From Sedimentisphaerales bacterium (GTDB taxonomy: Bacteria; Planctomycetota; Phycisphaerae; Sedimentisphaerales; Anaerobacaceae): 37,232 nt of DNA. Below are positions 1 through 8,784 of the stretch, in pieces (position 1 is the stretch's first letter; each line of letters opens with the position of its first letter). Location of the stretch: assembly GCA_016931715.1 (NCBI GenBank), contig JAFGEF010000082.1, positions 1 to 37,232 on the forward strand, given 5' to 3'. The position numbers and the translations under genes are program-made. The notes below the pieces were generated by a model, which was not told the origin of the DNA, did no database searches, and worked only from the letters and a program-made list of their open reading frames with translations.

Positions 1-1428
1 ACCCTGCTCGACTATGCATCGTATGATCATGTCGCACTCGGCACTGATGGTGAGATTTTCCCCGTTGTAGTTACACTGGATCTTTCCAAAGCCAACGCGG
101 GGGATGAAATCTTCCTTCGGTTCAACAACTATATGCTGGAAGGTGGTGATCCATGGCCGGTATTGGATAATGTTCAGATTACTTCTCTGATTACCTATGT
201 GGATGCGAAGGATGCAAGTGATCCTAATGTAGCTGCGAACACAACGTTTGCTACGGGCGAAGAGCTGATAGCCGGTGATCCGGGCACTTCAGGCAGTGGC
301 GCCGATGGTCTTTGGCGTCAGCGTGCTGGATTGGCAAATGGAGGCAATATATTCGAGTCCGGAGGAAGCTGGGAAGCGGACCTCAACACTGAGGATTGTC
401 CGCGCTTGATGACATCGGTTGATGTAACTGAAGGTGTCTATGATGTGTACGTTTACTTCTGGGCCGATGCCGCTCAATGGCGAATACAGGCTTCTTTGGA
501 GAACCTTGATGGTGATTTGCCGCTTTACCTTGCCCATGATCCTAATGGAGAAGCTGCCCTCGCTGATGCGAGCTATTTTGGAGAACCTGTTCCGATGTTG
601 GCTGAATCAAATCGAAATTTGTGGCAGGTATGGATCGGCAGGACGGGAATGACGTCAACTATCGATGTTTATATAGATGACGATCCCAACCACCTCACAG
701 GCAATGCTCGTACCTGGTACGATGGTATCGGATACAAGCCTGTTTTACCAAGTGATCCGGGAATTGGGAATTTGACTCATTCCTACACATTTGAAAATGG
801 CACAGCCGATGATATGATCGGGGATGCTAATGGTGTTTTGATTGGTGATGCCAATATTGTCGATGGCTCGCTTATACTTGATGGTCTCGATGACTGGATG
901 GAGATGCCGGGCGATGTAATCGATATAAACTCTTATAATGAAATTACCATCGAAGCATGGTACACTCCGACAGAAGGCGCTAATACAGGCTTTACAATGC
1001 TGGCTTCTTTTGGTCTGTCTAATCCGAATGCAACTTGGATGGGAGTTGATTACTTAATGATTACCTCGGCTCGAGGTGATGATGTTAGCCGTGCAGCGAT
1101 TAGCTGCGGCAATTACTCTGATCCATGGGCAACTGAATCCCTTGTCAATGGTCCTGAATATGATGATGGATTGCTGCACCATATGGTTGCAACGGTTACT
1201 GCCACTGAAATTGCTTTGTACATTGACGGTGAGTTAATGGGTAAATCAGCGTTGTCGGAAAATAACCATATCGAGAATATATCGACGGCACAAGCCTATC
1301 TTGGAAAGGCTCCTTATGGTCAAGATCCGGAATGGGCAGGAACAATTGATGAGTTCAATATCTACAATCGTGCCTTATCTGAAGCTGAAGTATTGTACCT
1401 GGCTGGTTATCGTACTGCGTGCCAATAG
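1..1428 (+). CDS. Secreted LamG/concanavalin A-like domain protein, C-terminal part (5' partial)
   Basis: The reading frame is open from the first base of the window, so the true start lies upstream and this is the C-terminal ~475 residues of a larger protein. The visible part has three sections: a beta-rich stretch ending around LDNVQIT, a module with planctomycete-type wording (YDVYVYFWAD, WRIQASL, WYDGIGYKP), and a final ~200-residue domain. That last domain begins near LTHSYTFENG and contains GSLILDGLDDWMEMPG, ITIEAWYTP, HHMVATV, ALYIDGEL and IDEFNIYNRALSEAEV, which is the classical LamG/laminin-G-like jelly-roll pattern. Such domains usually bind carbohydrate or cell-wall material on exported proteins. 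No C-terminal sorting signal is visible. It is followed by a strong terminator and so ends its transcription unit. The exact ligand cannot be read from the sequence. Confidence 0.85.
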   Translation, partial: TLLDYASYDHVALGTDGEIFPVVVTLDLSKANAGDEIFLRFNNYMLEGGDPWPVLDNVQITSLITYVDAKDASDPNVAANTTFATGEELIAGDPGTSGSGADGLWRQRAGLANGGNIFESGGSWEADLNTEDCPRLMTSVDVTEGVYDVYVYFWADAAQWRIQASLENLDGDLPLYLAHDPNGEAALADASYFGEPVPMLAESNRNLWQVWIGRTGMTSTIDVYIDDDPNHLTGNARTWYDGIGYKPVLPSDPGIGNLTHSYTFENGTADDMIGDANGVLIGDANIVDGSLILDGLDDWMEMPGDVIDINSYNEITIEAWYTPTEGANTGFTMLASFGLSNPNATWMGVDYLMITSARGDDVSRAAISCGNYSDPWATESLVNGPEYDDGLLHHMVATVTATEIALYIDGELMGKSALSENNHIENISTAQAYLGKAPYGQDPEWAGTIDEFNIYNRALSEAEVLYLAGYRTACQ

Positions 1429-1548
1429 CAGATATCAATAATTTTAGTTTTTAACGAAAGTCAATTGAGACTTCTTGAAAAAAGCAGTTCTAATAAAACG
1501 CTTTTCAGTCAGGAAGTTATAGATGGGTTTTAAAAGAAGGTTTATTTT

Positions 1549-1587
1549 GGGGCTTATACCTCTTCTTGGGTATAAGCCCCTTTTTTT
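1549..1587 (+). terminator. Rho-independent terminator after the LamG gene
   Basis: A perfect 12-bp stem (GGGGCTTATACC with GGTATAAGCCCC), an 8-nt loop and seven T residues make a textbook intrinsic terminator about 120 bp after the stop codon of the LamG-type gene. Confidence 0.93.
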
Positions 1588-1764
1588 AACAGCCGATAAA
1601 ATTACCATATTTTATATTCAGCATAGAATTCTATCATGGACTTCTATATGCTGTTGGCGTATCTTCATAAAAGTTTTTATTCTATAGATTTGTTGCTATA
1701 TTTTTTAGTATTGGGTAAAAATTACATAGAAAATCTATATGATTGTATAAACCAGAGGTGAAAA
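1588..1764. other. Intergenic region before the DUF2284 gene
   Basis: AT-rich spacer after the terminator. A 12-bp palindrome (ATAGAATTCTAT, 1623-1634) is present. I could not place a convincing -35/-10 pair, although transcription of the next gene must begin here. The only clear functional signal is the ribosome binding site AGAGGTG at 1754-1760. Confidence 0.4.
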
Positions 1765-2310
1765 ATGAAGAGATGCCATACTATAACCATAAAATTCAAA
1801 AAGATACCTAATGAGGAATTGTGCAACATTGCAAAGCAGAAGTCCGGTGTAAAAGGTGCTCGTATAATCTCACCATCGAATGTTGTAACTGCACCATGGG
1901 TCCGGTTGAAATGCCAGTTCGGATGCGACGGCTACGGGCAGTGCCTGGTTTGCCCGCCGTTTACACCGACACCGGAGCAGATGCGGAAGGTGCTGGATTC
2001 ATATAACCGGTCAATCATAATGCATTTTGACCCGGAAACTGACGTCAAATCAACAGTTGCCGACCTTGAGCGAGAGATTTTCCTTCGAGGTGCCTGGAAG
2101 GCATTCGGTCTTGGTGCCGGTCCGTGCTGCTTCTGCAAAAACTGTCCGGTGAAAAACGGGCAATGCAAACATCCCGAACGTGCCCGACCGGCAATGGAAG
2201 CTTGCGGGATAGACGTCTTCTCGACTGTAAAAAAGGCCGGCTTCCCGATAGAAGTCGTAAGAATCCGTCGCCAGTGTCCGAATTACTATGGCCTGGTGCT
2301 TGTGGATTAG
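1765..2310 (+). CDS. DUF2284 Cys-rich putative metal-binding protein
   Basis: The 181-residue protein matches the DUF2284 pattern: a first cluster C50-x3-C54-x5-C60-x2-C63 followed by PPF, and a second Cys-rich cluster (C121, C122, C124, C127, C134, C147), with a last Cys at 171 in RRQCPNYYG. The family is annotated as predicted metal-binding proteins of anaerobes. An iron-sulfur or zinc site is plausible from the cysteine spacing, but no reaction is established. There is no signal peptide, so it is likely cytoplasmic. The ATG start is set by AGAGGTG four bases upstream. It stands alone between a terminator and a convergent tRNA gene, and its context gives no functional hint. Confidence 0.85.
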   Translation: MKRCHTITIKFKKIPNEELCNIAKQKSGVKGARIISPSNVVTAPWVRLKCQFGCDGYGQCLVCPPFTPTPEQMRKVLDSYNRSIIMHFDPETDVKSTVADLEREIFLRGAWKAFGLGAGPCCFCKNCPVKNGQCKHPERARPAMEACGIDVFSTVKKAGFPIEVVRIRRQCPNYYGLVLVD

Positions 2311-2360
2311 TTGTTTTCGGGAATTTATACATAAGAATACAATATTCTTCATATTTCCAA

Positions 2361-2434
2361 TACGCCCGACAAGATTCGAACTTGTGACCCCCGGTTTAGG
2401 AAACCGGTGCTCTATCCTACTGAGCTACGGGCGC
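2361..2434 (-). tRNA. tRNA-Arg, anticodon CCT
   Basis: The reverse strand folds into a complete 74-nt cloverleaf: acceptor GCGCCCG/CGGGCGT with a G-U at 1:72, D arm GCTC/GAGC, anticodon stem CCGGT/ACCGG around loop TTCCTAA, T arm with TTCGAAT. The anticodon CCT reads the AGG arginine codon. CCA is not encoded (the bases after the discriminator A are TTG), so the tail must be added by nucleotidyltransferase. Confidence 0.96.
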
Positions 2435-2455
2435 AAATTATAAACATTTAGATTG

Positions 2456-2484
2456 ATTATAAGCACAAAATATGATTTTATCAA
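2456..2484 (-). promoter_or_regulatory. Promoter of tRNA-Arg
   Basis: On the minus strand TTGATA (5/6 to the -35 consensus), a 17-bp spacer and TATAAT (6/6) lie 21 bp upstream of the mature tRNA 5' end, leaving a short leader for RNase P to remove. It overlaps the spacer before the divergently oriented phospholipase-like gene. Confidence 0.75.
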
Positions 2485-2533
2485 CAAAAAGGATTTTAAG
2501 AAAAAGGCTTATATTAAAAGAAAGGAAATCTTT

Positions 2534-3688
2534 ATGCCGGCCAACATTACTCATATGCTCATCGCTCACAAAGCCATGCAAACTCTCAAAGCAAAAGGAA
2601 TACCGGAATTTAAAGAATTTGCTGATATTCTCGATGATACTTCGGGTAAAAAGAATTACAAGGCATATGTAAATCTCGGCAGCCTCGGGCCCGATCTCTA
2701 CTATTATTCCAACATGACAAGCTCGGTAAAGGACATGCTTACAGAGGGTTTCGTTCAGGCTAAAGGAGTTACTCCATGGGCATATCACCTGCATTCACAT
2801 AAGCCGAACGAATTTCCACTGAGGCTTGTCGAAGTAATGTTCAGCGACGTCATAAGAGAAAATGGTAAAGTGCAATTGCTTGACGATGACTACAGAAAAC
2901 TCGCCTATATAGCAGGACATCTTACCCATATCGCCGCTGACCAGATTATTCATCCTGTCGTCAATAGTGTAGCAGGCCCCTACTATCGCAGCGGTGATAA
3001 TCGAAAAAAACATCGGGAATGTGAAGTCTTTCAGGATTACTTCTTATACACAGAAGTCTACCGCATAGAGGAAAAAAGCGGCGATAAATACGACTTCTTC
3101 AAACAAGATTTCAGAAAATGGGCTGATTGTGTCACCGGTTTTACTTCTAAAAATGCCGAAGACTGGTTCAGGTACTTCCTGCAGCGGGGATTTGTGGAAA
3201 CTTACGGCTCTTGCCCCCCGGAAGATAATATCGAAAACTCTGTCGATAATCTTCTGCTTATACTCAGGGTATGCCAACAGATCGGACCTTATAAAAAAGC
3301 GCACAGCGAATATCAAAAGGATAAAGATAATTCCAAGATGTACCAGGAATATATCAGGAGCGTGAATTATATAAAATTTTACCGCATGGCAATTGAACTG
3401 GCAGTTGTTTATCTTATCGCATTGTATGAAATTTACTTCGTACTTAAAGAGGGAAATGATTTTACAGAAAAACATCAAAAGCGCTTTCTAAAAATTGTCA
3501 GTGACGCAGATTCATCCTGTCCCTTAGAGAAAAAAATATTCGAAAACGCAAGTGCTGCCCTTAAAAACGAAAAAAATATGGAGTCTATCCTCAAAAAACA
3601 CTCATTCGAACTGCTGAATAAAACGAAACTTATTACTGCCAAAAATATTTTCAACTCAGTAAACAGCAAGGATATTTTACAGGCATAG
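2534..3688 (+). CDS. Zinc-dependent phospholipase C family protein
   Basis: The 384-residue protein opens with PANITHMLIAHKAM and continues with GSLGPDLYYYS, WAYHLHSH and AGHLTHIAADQIIHPVV. This His/Asp-rich pattern fits the zinc-dependent phospholipase C / S1-P1-like fold, whose members hydrolyse phospholipids or are uncharacterised homologues. The helical C-terminal half (from about residue 230) has no recognisable motif. An upstream extension to base 2453 is possible in frame, but ATG 2534 is preferred because AAAGGAAA lies just before it and the family normally starts with MP/MxANxTH. No obvious signal peptide is present, so the cellular site is uncertain. Enzyme activity is inferred from family resemblance only. 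Confidence 0.72.
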   Translation: MPANITHMLIAHKAMQTLKAKGIPEFKEFADILDDTSGKKNYKAYVNLGSLGPDLYYYSNMTSSVKDMLTEGFVQAKGVTPWAYHLHSHKPNEFPLRLVEVMFSDVIRENGKVQLLDDDYRKLAYIAGHLTHIAADQIIHPVVNSVAGPYYRSGDNRKKHRECEVFQDYFLYTEVYRIEEKSGDKYDFFKQDFRKWADCVTGFTSKNAEDWFRYFLQRGFVETYGSCPPEDNIENSVDNLLLILRVCQQIGPYKKAHSEYQKDKDNSKMYQEYIRSVNYIKFYRMAIELAVVYLIALYEIYFVLKEGNDFTEKHQKRFLKIVSDADSSCPLEKKIFENASAALKNEKNMESILKKHSFELLNKTKLITAKNIFNSVNSKDILQA

Positions 3689-3745
3689 AAAACAAATCAT
3701 ATATAGATTCTGGATAATGTACATGATCCTGGATATAATTTGCTA

Positions 3746-4468
3746 ATGGATTTATCGATAGTAATACCGGCGTACGATGAAAGCAGAAAGATAGAACGCG
3801 ATATTAAAGAAGCATCAGGCTTTCTGACATCTCATCATTTGAAAGGCGAGATTATCGTTGTCGATGACGGCAGCAAAGATAATACCTCTGAGACGGCAAA
3901 GAAAGTCATAGTTCCTTCCAATGTAAAACTTCAGGTTATACACAGCAACCAGCATCACGGCAAAGGCTATGCAGTTCGCAAAGGAATCGAACATGCGAGC
4001 GGTGAGTATGTAATGTTTGCCGACAGCGGCTGCTGCGTACCTTATGAAGATACACTGCGAGGTCTCGACCTGATTAAAAGCGGTACATGCGACATTGCAC
4101 ATGGTTCGAGAAAAATATCAGGATGCCATATTGAAAGACCTCAGAGCATTTACAGGCGTATATGTTCGAAGATTTTTCACTGGTTTGTAGTCCATGATAT
4201 GAAAATCCCCGCAGAATTTACTGATACTCAATGCGGTTTCAAAATTTACAAAGGTGATATCGCAAGAAATTTATACAAAAAATGCCAAACTGACGGATTT
4301 GTTTTTGATATTGAAATTATAATGCTTGCTCAAAAAGACGGCTGCAAAATCATAGAGTTTCCAATTAACTGGACGTGCGACCCCGACACTCGTCTGTCCC
4401 CTTCACGAAGCTCATGGCGAATTCTGACTGACTTGCTTAAGATAAGACAAACTTTGAACAGAAAATGA
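3746..4468 (+). CDS. Family 2 glycosyltransferase, dolichyl/polyprenyl-phosphate hexose synthase type
   Basis: About 240 residues forming a single GT-A domain. Visible motifs are LSIVIPAYDES at the N-terminus, IIVVDDGSKDNT (nucleotide-sugar binding), GKGYAVRKGI, and the acceptor-side signature DTQCGFKIY...DGFVFDIEIIMLAQ followed by EFPINW. This pattern is shared by polyprenyl-phosphate beta-glucosyl/mannosyl transferases, which load a lipid carrier at the membrane for surface glycan synthesis. The second Asp motif is atypical (MFADSGC where family members usually have a DxD-like DAD). No membrane segments follow, so this is the soluble form. A TTG at 3740 with GGAT five bases upstream is an alternative start; ATG 3746 gives the usual MxLSIVIPA beginning. 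Confidence 0.85.
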   Translation: MDLSIVIPAYDESRKIERDIKEASGFLTSHHLKGEIIVVDDGSKDNTSETAKKVIVPSNVKLQVIHSNQHHGKGYAVRKGIEHASGEYVMFADSGCCVPYEDTLRGLDLIKSGTCDIAHGSRKISGCHIERPQSIYRRICSKIFHWFVVHDMKIPAEFTDTQCGFKIYKGDIARNLYKKCQTDGFVFDIEIIMLAQKDGCKIIEFPINWTCDPDTRLSPSRSSWRILTDLLKIRQTLNRK

Positions 4469-4521
4469 AGCGTATTTTTACCTGGCTTTACCAAAACTCT
4501 CAATAATTTCCACTGTTTTAT

Positions 4522-5859
4522 TCATGCTTTTGCTGCTTTCGGTAGTGTAAAACTGAAAGTGCTGCCTTTATCGGAATTATTTTCAGCCCAGATTTTACCG
4601 CCGTGCTTTTCAACAGCCTGCTTTGCAAAAGACAATCCGAGACCAGTACCATCACGTTCGACTTTCCGCGCATTGGCAGACCTGTAAAACTCATCGAATA
4701 TCTTTTCTTCATCTCCCTTTGGAATACCCATTCCCGTATCTCTGATTTGAATAAGATATTCACTGACATTATCTTTTACAGCCAAAATAACTTTTCCTCC
4801 GGCAGGTGTGTATCTTATCGCATTAAAAAGAATATTCGTAATAGTTTCCTCGATAAGCACCTGTTCTCCAATAATTTCATAAACAGAGTCAGTTCCTTCA
4901 TATTTGACACTGATATTCTTTTCGGATGCCTGAGTTTGAACTGCTGCAACAGCACCTGATATAATCTTGTTAAGCTGGAAACGCTCTTTCTCCAGTTTTC
5001 CGGCAAGGTTCAATCGTGTGATTTTCAGAAGAGCATTGATGAAATTCATGCATTTGACTGTCCTGCGGTATGCTCTTGCTGTCATATCTTTTTGTTTCTC
5101 GTTCAAAGGTCCCAATATTTCACTATATACAAGATCGATACAGCTTTCAATAGTTGCCAGGTGCCCCTTTATATCATGTGTAACCCGCAATACGTATTGG
5201 TTTTTAATTTTGTCTTTTTCTTCAAGCAGTTTATTTGCCTGCTCCAACTCTTCCTCCTGCTGCCGCAACTGCTCGACAATAGAAGTCGCCATATATACGC
5301 CGATTAGAAGCGTGCTTGAAAAAACAAAAAGCGTTCCGCTGATAAAAGTAAAATCCAAATACAGGTTATGGGCAGCAAAACCTTCGAGCGGATAATGATT
5401 AATAATCCTGAAAAACTCAAGAACAACCATCATGCTGAAAAGAAAAATAGCAAGAGCAGCCTGGATATAACTGTGCAGCTTTGTGCAGAGAATGCTGGCG
5501 ATTATCATATGAAAAATGAAAAAGAAACAAAATGGATTCTCGATGCCGCCTGAAAAGTGAAGTATGGCCGTTAAAATAAAAAGGTCCGCAGAAATCTGAA
5601 ACATAATCATTCTGCTGATTCTTTTCGACGAAGGTTCTTGTTTTTCTCTTGTAAGATGTTTTATATAATTGAACAGGAAAAAATTATAAATAATTAATAT
5701 CCCGGTCATTATATAAAGCCTGCTCTCGGGCAAAGTTACGCCCATTACTCTTTTGGCGAAGAAAGTTCCCATACCGAGAACTAATATGGCAGCCCACCTC
5801 AGCTTAACAAGCCAATAGGCGCTATGAATGCGTCCGGTTCTTTTAAGCAGACTTTCCAT
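4522..5859 (-). CDS. Membrane sensor histidine kinase with RegB-like GGxxNPF motif
   Basis: A 445-residue kinase. About six membrane segments fill residues 17-190. They include RWAAILVLG and the sequence GGIENPF at 104-110, which matches the GGxxNPF motif that binds quinone in the RegB/PrrB redox kinases. A coiled linker (195-220) leads to the phosphoacceptor helix with His228 in RVTHDIKGHLATI, then an ATPase domain: N-box TNILFNAIRYTP (341-352), DTGMGIP (374-380), FDEFYRS (388-394) and GTGLGLSFAKQ (404-414). All catalytic boxes are intact. It is the last gene of the rex-hydrogenase unit, six bases after the response regulator that is its likely partner. A redox or quinone signal is inferred from the motif and the hydrogenase context; it is not shown. 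Confidence 0.9.
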   Translation of the reverse strand: MESLLKRTGRIHSAYWLVKLRWAAILVLGMGTFFAKRVMGVTLPESRLYIMTGILIIYNFFLFNYIKHLTREKQEPSSKRISRMIMFQISADLFILTAILHFSGGIENPFCFFFIFHMIIASILCTKLHSYIQAALAIFLFSMMVVLEFFRIINHYPLEGFAAHNLYLDFTFISGTLFVFSSTLLIGVYMATSIVEQLRQQEEELEQANKLLEEKDKIKNQYVLRVTHDIKGHLATIESCIDLVYSEILGPLNEKQKDMTARAYRRTVKCMNFINALLKITRLNLAGKLEKERFQLNKIISGAVAAVQTQASEKNISVKYEGTDSVYEIIGEQVLIEETITNILFNAIRYTPAGGKVILAVKDNVSEYLIQIRDTGMGIPKGDEEKIFDEFYRSANARKVERDGTGLGLSFAKQAVEKHGGKIWAENNSDKGSTFSFTLPKAAKA

Positions 5860-5865
5860 ACGCTG

Positions 5866-6264
5866 TTACTGAGGTTTTTTAAGAAGGCTGCCGAGTTTCT
5901 TCAAAAGAATATCAGGTTTGACAGGTTTTGCCAGATACCCATCAACAGGCAGCCATGTCTCATCTCCGGCAGCGGATTCAAAATCGATACCCATCTTGTC
6001 CTGCACGCCGGTAAGCATAAGGATAGGAATATCTTTATATCTGTCATCCTGTTTCAACTGACGTGCTAAAATGAAGCCGTCATGCGGCGTTTCCATCATT
6101 ACGTCAAGAATCATTACATCAGGACGTTTCTTTCTCAGGCTATCCATCGCCTGCTCAACACTGCCTGCACTATTGACGGCATAATTTTTATGCTCAAGAA
6201 CTACCTTCATCGCTTCGGTAATATCAGGATCATCATCTACAATAAGAACTGTTGCTTTTTCCAT
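5866..6264 (-). CDS. Single-domain response regulator (CheY-like receiver)
   Basis: The protein has 132 residues with the full receiver signature: acidic pocket VDDDP at 9-13, phosphoacceptor Asp54 in MILDVMM, Thr85 in LMLTGV and Lys113 in LAKPVKP. There is no output domain after the receiver, so it must act by protein contact or in a phosphorelay rather than by binding DNA. It lies 22 bp after the hydrogenase protease gene and 6 bp before the histidine kinase, so it is cotranscribed with both. The stretch between residues 58 and 110 is slightly longer than in CheY (HDGF... and AAGDETWLPVDGY), as in some receivers of environmental bacteria. Its target is unknown. Confidence 0.92.
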   Translation of the reverse strand: MEKATVLIVDDDPDITEAMKVVLEHKNYAVNSAGSVEQAMDSLRKKRPDVMILDVMMETPHDGFILARQLKQDDRYKDIPILMLTGVQDKMGIDFESAAGDETWLPVDGYLAKPVKPDILLKKLGSLLKKPQ

Positions 6265-6287
6265 TCTTCTGTTCCTTCAATACAACA

Positions 6288-6746
6288 TTAATTAAGTTCT
6301 TTACAAATAATATTGACGTAATCATCGATTTTTTCTTCAAGTTCTCTGCTGATAGTCTGACCTAAAGAAGTTTCTTTAGGCTGAATTCCAAAAATTACAA
6401 TATTTTTTGGACACTGGCCCAGGTATTTTGCCATTTTAATTATTTTCATCAAATCCTGCTCATGCAAAGACTGGTGAGCAAGCTGCTTTACACTTCTAAC
6501 CTGTTCCGGAGTAAATTTTCTTATCTGACCCGGTTCTTCTTTCATATTTGCACAGTCAATAAAGACTGCTTTTTCCCTTCCTTCAAAAAGGTACAGCAAA
6601 TTCATCCCCCCTGTCCCTGCGTCAAAAAATTCAACTAAAGGATACTTGTCCGAAAGTTCTGAAAGCCTGTTTAAAAGAAACACACCTATACCTTCATCCG
6701 ACATTAACGGATTACCAAGTCCCAGTACTATAGTGTGTTTTTTCAT
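6288..6746 (-). CDS. Hydrogenase maturation protease (HycI/HyaD family)
   Basis: A 152-residue endopeptidase of the family that removes the C-terminal tail of [NiFe] hydrogenase large subunits once nickel is inserted. Family residues are present: GNPLMSDEGIG with Glu18, Asp64 in VFIDCANM and a His at 95 in HQSLHEQDL, which together correspond to the nickel-sensing Glu/Asp/His of HybD and HycI. Its ATG overlaps the stop codon of the large-subunit gene (ATGA), so it is translationally coupled to its own substrate. The substrate, the adjacent large subunit, does carry a cleavable tail after DPCxxCxxH. Confidence 0.93.
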   Translation of the reverse strand: MKKHTIVLGLGNPLMSDEGIGVFLLNRLSELSDKYPLVEFFDAGTGGMNLLYLFEGREKAVFIDCANMKEEPGQIRKFTPEQVRSVKQLAHQSLHEQDLMKIIKMAKYLGQCPKNIVIFGIQPKETSLGQTISRELEEKIDDYVNIICKELN

Positions 6747-8041
6747 ACGAACTGCACATCAAGCATATGTGTCGAACAGGATATACACGGGTCATAAGAG
6801 CGAACAAGCATTTCAAGTTTCTGACGAACGGCATCCTGCCCTTCGTCAATTATTTCCGGCACGAATTTTTCAAAATCCTTCTGAATATTTGCATGGTTCT
6901 GATTCGTCGGAATACAAATATCTGCGGCGACGCAATTCCCATTCTTGTCGAATTCATATTCATGGAAGAGTATTCCGCGAGGAGCTTCGACACAGCCGCT
7001 GGCCTTACCGGCTTTTGGTGAACTTTTAACAGTTTCGTCTTTCAATCCTTTGGTCAGCAACTCGTCAATCAATTTAATGCTTTCCTGTACCACTTGAACA
7101 GATTCAACAATCTGAGCGACATTATTCATAAAGGGATTACAGTTACCTTTTTCCAGACCAAACATTTTGGCTACGTCTTTAGCAGGATCGCACAATAATT
7201 CAGCATTATTATTAAATCTGGCAAGAGCACCAACTGCATAAGAATCCATGTGCCACTTAGTCCATTTCGCGGTTGACTGGTCACTGACATATTCATTCGC
7301 AACAGTTTTCCAGTCGTTTACTTTGACTGTGCCGTCATATTGGTCTGAAGTAATATCACCATGATAAAATGTGTAATGGTCAGGATGAATTAGTGATACA
7401 TATTCTGTTCTTCGTGTAAAATCAGGAATACTATCAGCAACAGAAAGAACAGCTTTCGCGACTGCGGTCAAATCAGCCATTGAGTTTATAAGTTTTCCCT
7501 GCAATTCTCTTAATTGTTTTTCTGTAGGTATTTTTGTTAAACCGCCGGGCTTCAAGGTAACAGGATGTGTTGTCCTTCCGGCGATAAGGTCAGACCATTC
7601 ATTAGCAAGTCTATGCAATCTAATCACTGCCAAGACTACATCTTTTGCCTTTGCAACCAGCGGCACAACAGAAGGAGCACCAAAGAAATCAGGAGCAGCT
7701 AAATAACCAACATGCAAAATATGGCTTTGCAATTGTTCTGAATAGTGCATTAAGATTCTAATCTTGTCTGCTTGCTCTGAAACTGTTAAACCAAGAGCGT
7801 TTTCTACGGCTTTTGTCGATGCCAATGAATGAGTAATCGAGCATATTCCGCATATCCTGCTGACTATGGTTTGAATATCCTCGTAACTTCTGCCGCGAAC
7901 CATTGCCTCAAAAAATCTCGGCGCTTCCGGAACCTGCCACTGGACTTTTTCTACCTTGCCGTTCCTGGCATTTACTAAAATATTACCGTGTCCTTCTACT
8001 CGTGTAACATGCTCAACGTGTATATTTAGATCTTTACTCAT
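6743..8041 (-). CDS. hydA: [NiFe] hydrogenase large (alpha) subunit, group 3b type
   Basis: The 432-residue catalytic subunit is smaller than membrane-type large subunits, as expected for cytosolic group 3 enzymes. The four cysteines that hold the Ni-Fe(CN)2CO site are present: C64 and C67 in SRICGICSITHS, and C419 and C422 in DPCISCSTH. The seven residues after His425 (MLDVQFV) are the tail cleaved by the maturation protease encoded next. HVTRVEGHG near residues 11-19 is the usual N-terminal motif. The start codon overlaps the end of the small-subunit gene by four bases. It oxidises or evolves H2, passing electrons through the small subunit to the FAD subunit. The hyp genes for cofactor assembly are not in this window. 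Confidence 0.96.
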   Translation of the reverse strand: MSKDLNIHVEHVTRVEGHGNILVNARNGKVEKVQWQVPEAPRFFEAMVRGRSYEDIQTIVSRICGICSITHSLASTKAVENALGLTVSEQADKIRILMHYSEQLQSHILHVGYLAAPDFFGAPSVVPLVAKAKDVVLAVIRLHRLANEWSDLIAGRTTHPVTLKPGGLTKIPTEKQLRELQGKLINSMADLTAVAKAVLSVADSIPDFTRRTEYVSLIHPDHYTFYHGDITSDQYDGTVKVNDWKTVANEYVSDQSTAKWTKWHMDSYAVGALARFNNNAELLCDPAKDVAKMFGLEKGNCNPFMNNVAQIVESVQVVQESIKLIDELLTKGLKDETVKSSPKAGKASGCVEAPRGILFHEYEFDKNGNCVAADICIPTNQNHANIQKDFEKFVPEIIDEGQDAVRQKLEMLVRSYDPCISCSTHMLDVQFV

Positions 8042-8784
8042 AAAGTTGGCTCCTGTGTACTTCCAAAGAGGACCATTTTCGTTTTAAGGTCATCAATATT
8101 CAAATTATATTTTTCAATAACATCTTTGGCCGCATCAACATTAGGATTATCAACATAACCTCTGCATCCGAAGCATCTGAAACCCGAAGATGGGCATCGT
8201 GCGCCGCAACCGGCTCTGATAATCGGGCCAAGACAGACCTGGCCATATTCCCAAAGACATGGATTACCTTTTGCCTTGCATTCGACACAAACAGGATAAT
8301 CTGGTATTTCGGGTGTCTTTCCTAATAACAGAGACCGGACAATATATGTAAACTCCTTCCTGTCTATAGGACATCCATGCACTTTGAAATCAACGTTTAC
8401 TACTTCATCAACAGCTTTAGTTAAAGCTGTGCTGAGATGAGGTTTGTTAGCATCCTGTTTATAAACGCATTTCTTCACATCATCAAGCTCGAAATTATTT
8501 TTGAGCTTGTTCACACCGCCCATCGTGGCACAAGCTCCCAAAGCAATCAGAATTTTAGCACGGCTTCTGATTTTTTTTACTCTTTCTTCATCTTCAGGAC
8601 GAGTAATTGAACCTTCAACAATTGCTATGTCGTACTGGTCACTTTTTTCACTCATTGCTTCCCGCCATTCGACTACATCAGCGACACCAAGCAAATCCAG
8701 GATTTCTTCTTCGAGATTTACAATCTGAAGCTGGCAGCCTTCACAGCAGGCAAAGTCAAAAATTGCTATCTTCGGTTTACTCAT
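8038..8784 (-). CDS. hydD: [NiFe] hydrogenase small (delta) subunit, group 3b type
   Basis: The 248-residue electron-transfer subunit has no Tat signal, so the enzyme is cytosolic. Twelve cysteines are available for three [4Fe-4S] clusters. The proximal set is C14-x2-C17 (FACCEGCQLQ), C85 (LGACATMGG) and C138 (VHGCPID). The medial and distal sets are C166, C169, C176, C184, C193, C197, C204 and C207. The pattern is that of MvhG/HydD-type subunits rather than the longer uptake-hydrogenase type. It starts immediately after the hydG stop codon, with no intergenic base, and its own end overlaps hydA by four bases. Confidence 0.95.
   Translation of the reverse strand: MSKPKIAIFDFACCEGCQLQIVNLEEEILDLLGVADVVEWREAMSEKSDQYDIAIVEGSITRPEDEERVKKIRSRAKILIALGACATMGGVNKLKNNFELDDVKKCVYKQDANKPHLSTALTKAVDEVVNVDFKVHGCPIDRKEFTYIVRSLLLGKTPEIPDYPVCVECKAKGNPCLWEYGQVCLGPIIRAGCGARCPSSGFRCFGCRGYVDNPNVDAAKDVIEKYNLNIDDLKTKMVLFGSTQEPTL

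Noticed and set aside
1623..1634. ATAGAATTCTAT palindrome as an operator
   Set aside because: Single AT-rich 12-bp palindrome with no nearby promoter; expected by chance in such DNA.
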